Shown here: positions 63,988-64,000 of the stretch, piece after piece
How the letters are laid out: each line of letters opens with the position of its first letter
Position numbering within the stretch: position 1 is the first letter of the stretch
Assembly: GCA_032871835.1 (NCBI GenBank)
Contig: CM065301.1
Coordinates: 77,284,069 to 77,348,068, forward strand
Reading direction: 5' to 3'
Source of the DNA: Dipteronia dyeriana
Lineage: Eukaryota > Streptophyta > Magnoliopsida > Sapindales > Sapindaceae
Length of the DNA: 64,000 bases
Notes under the pieces: generated by a model
What the model saw: the letters and a program-made list of their open reading frames with translations, nothing else
Database searches by the model: none
Told to the model about the DNA's origin: nothing
Made by a program: the position numbers and the translations under genes

Positions 63988-64000
63988 GGAATAGCTAATA

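Larger units (their letters stand above)
60513..64000 (-). pseudogene. Terpene synthase (TPS-b-like), 3' half, broken
   Basis: Three exons are readable on the minus strand. Exon 63054-62916 (139 bp) reads [20 protein letters not shown]...[10 protein letters not shown]. Exon 61055-60804 reads [20 protein letters not shown]...[13 protein letters not shown]. The last exon, to a stop at 60513, reads [19 protein letters not shown] and [19 protein letters not shown]. These are the C-terminal exons of class I terpene synthases, which ionise prenyl diphosphates in plastid or cytosol. Decay is clear: a TGA at the end of the first exon, a TAA in HETGA-stop-EEEA, a frameshift in the last exon, and a deletion of the intron and exon start near 60750-60800. 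That deletion removes the Glu of the second metal-binding motif. The DDxxD exon would lie beyond the right edge. Two transposons sit in the introns. Confidence 0.85.

Overview
The window is nuclear DNA of a flowering plant, most likely a eudicot. It is AT-rich. Its housekeeping genes are split by many short GT-AG introns and encode typical plant plastid or cell-cycle proteins. The space between them is filled with plant transposons. No viral genes, rRNA, tRNA or CRISPR arrays were seen.

Layout. 1-1191: remnant of a Copia retrotransposon (gag zinc-knuckle fragment, polypurine tract, one LTR). 4401-about 9260: a right-truncated Mutator-like element (MULE-1) with a decayed transposase, a convergent Ulp1-like protease fragment and a subterminal minisatellite. 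10310-10510: a small membrane-peptide gene. 11994-21052: a complete 9-kb MULE (MULE-2) with long terminal inverted repeats, a convergent Ulp1-like gene and transposase, and arrays of a self-complementary 19-bp unit at both ends. It sits inside an older element. 22064-25048 (-): CHX-type cation/H+ exchanger with two 1-base frameshifts. 26443-28756 (+): Ycf23 homologue. 28757-32600: MITE, tandem repeats and another inverted-repeat element. 32601-36696 (+): plastid beta-ketoacyl-ACP synthase I. 39262-44221 (-): hAT transposase pseudogene split by a 3.2-kb non-autonomous relative of MULE-1. 45332-50834 (+): MCM3. 51741-55212 (+): plastid NAD(P)-binding protein of the At2g34460 type. 55825-56019 (-): arabinogalactan peptide. 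57017-59641 (-): CCDC174-like protein. 60513 to beyond the right edge (-): terpene synthase pseudogene with a MULE in one intron and a non-autonomous hAT element in the next.

How the parts relate. The host genes are independent transcription units, not a cluster. KAS I works in plastid fatty-acid synthesis, Ycf23 and the At2g34460-like protein are plastid-associated, and MCM3 is a subunit of the replicative helicase with E2F-like sites in its promoter. The most notable content is the transposon set. Two diverged MULE families share one two-gene layout, with transposase and SUMO-protease-like gene tail to tail. Each carries its own short-period subterminal array, and one has a gene-less partner that kept the termini and array and jumped into a hAT gene, leaving a clean 9-bp duplication. 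Exon boundaries were placed by eye from splice sites, reading frame and family knowledge; no alignment was run.
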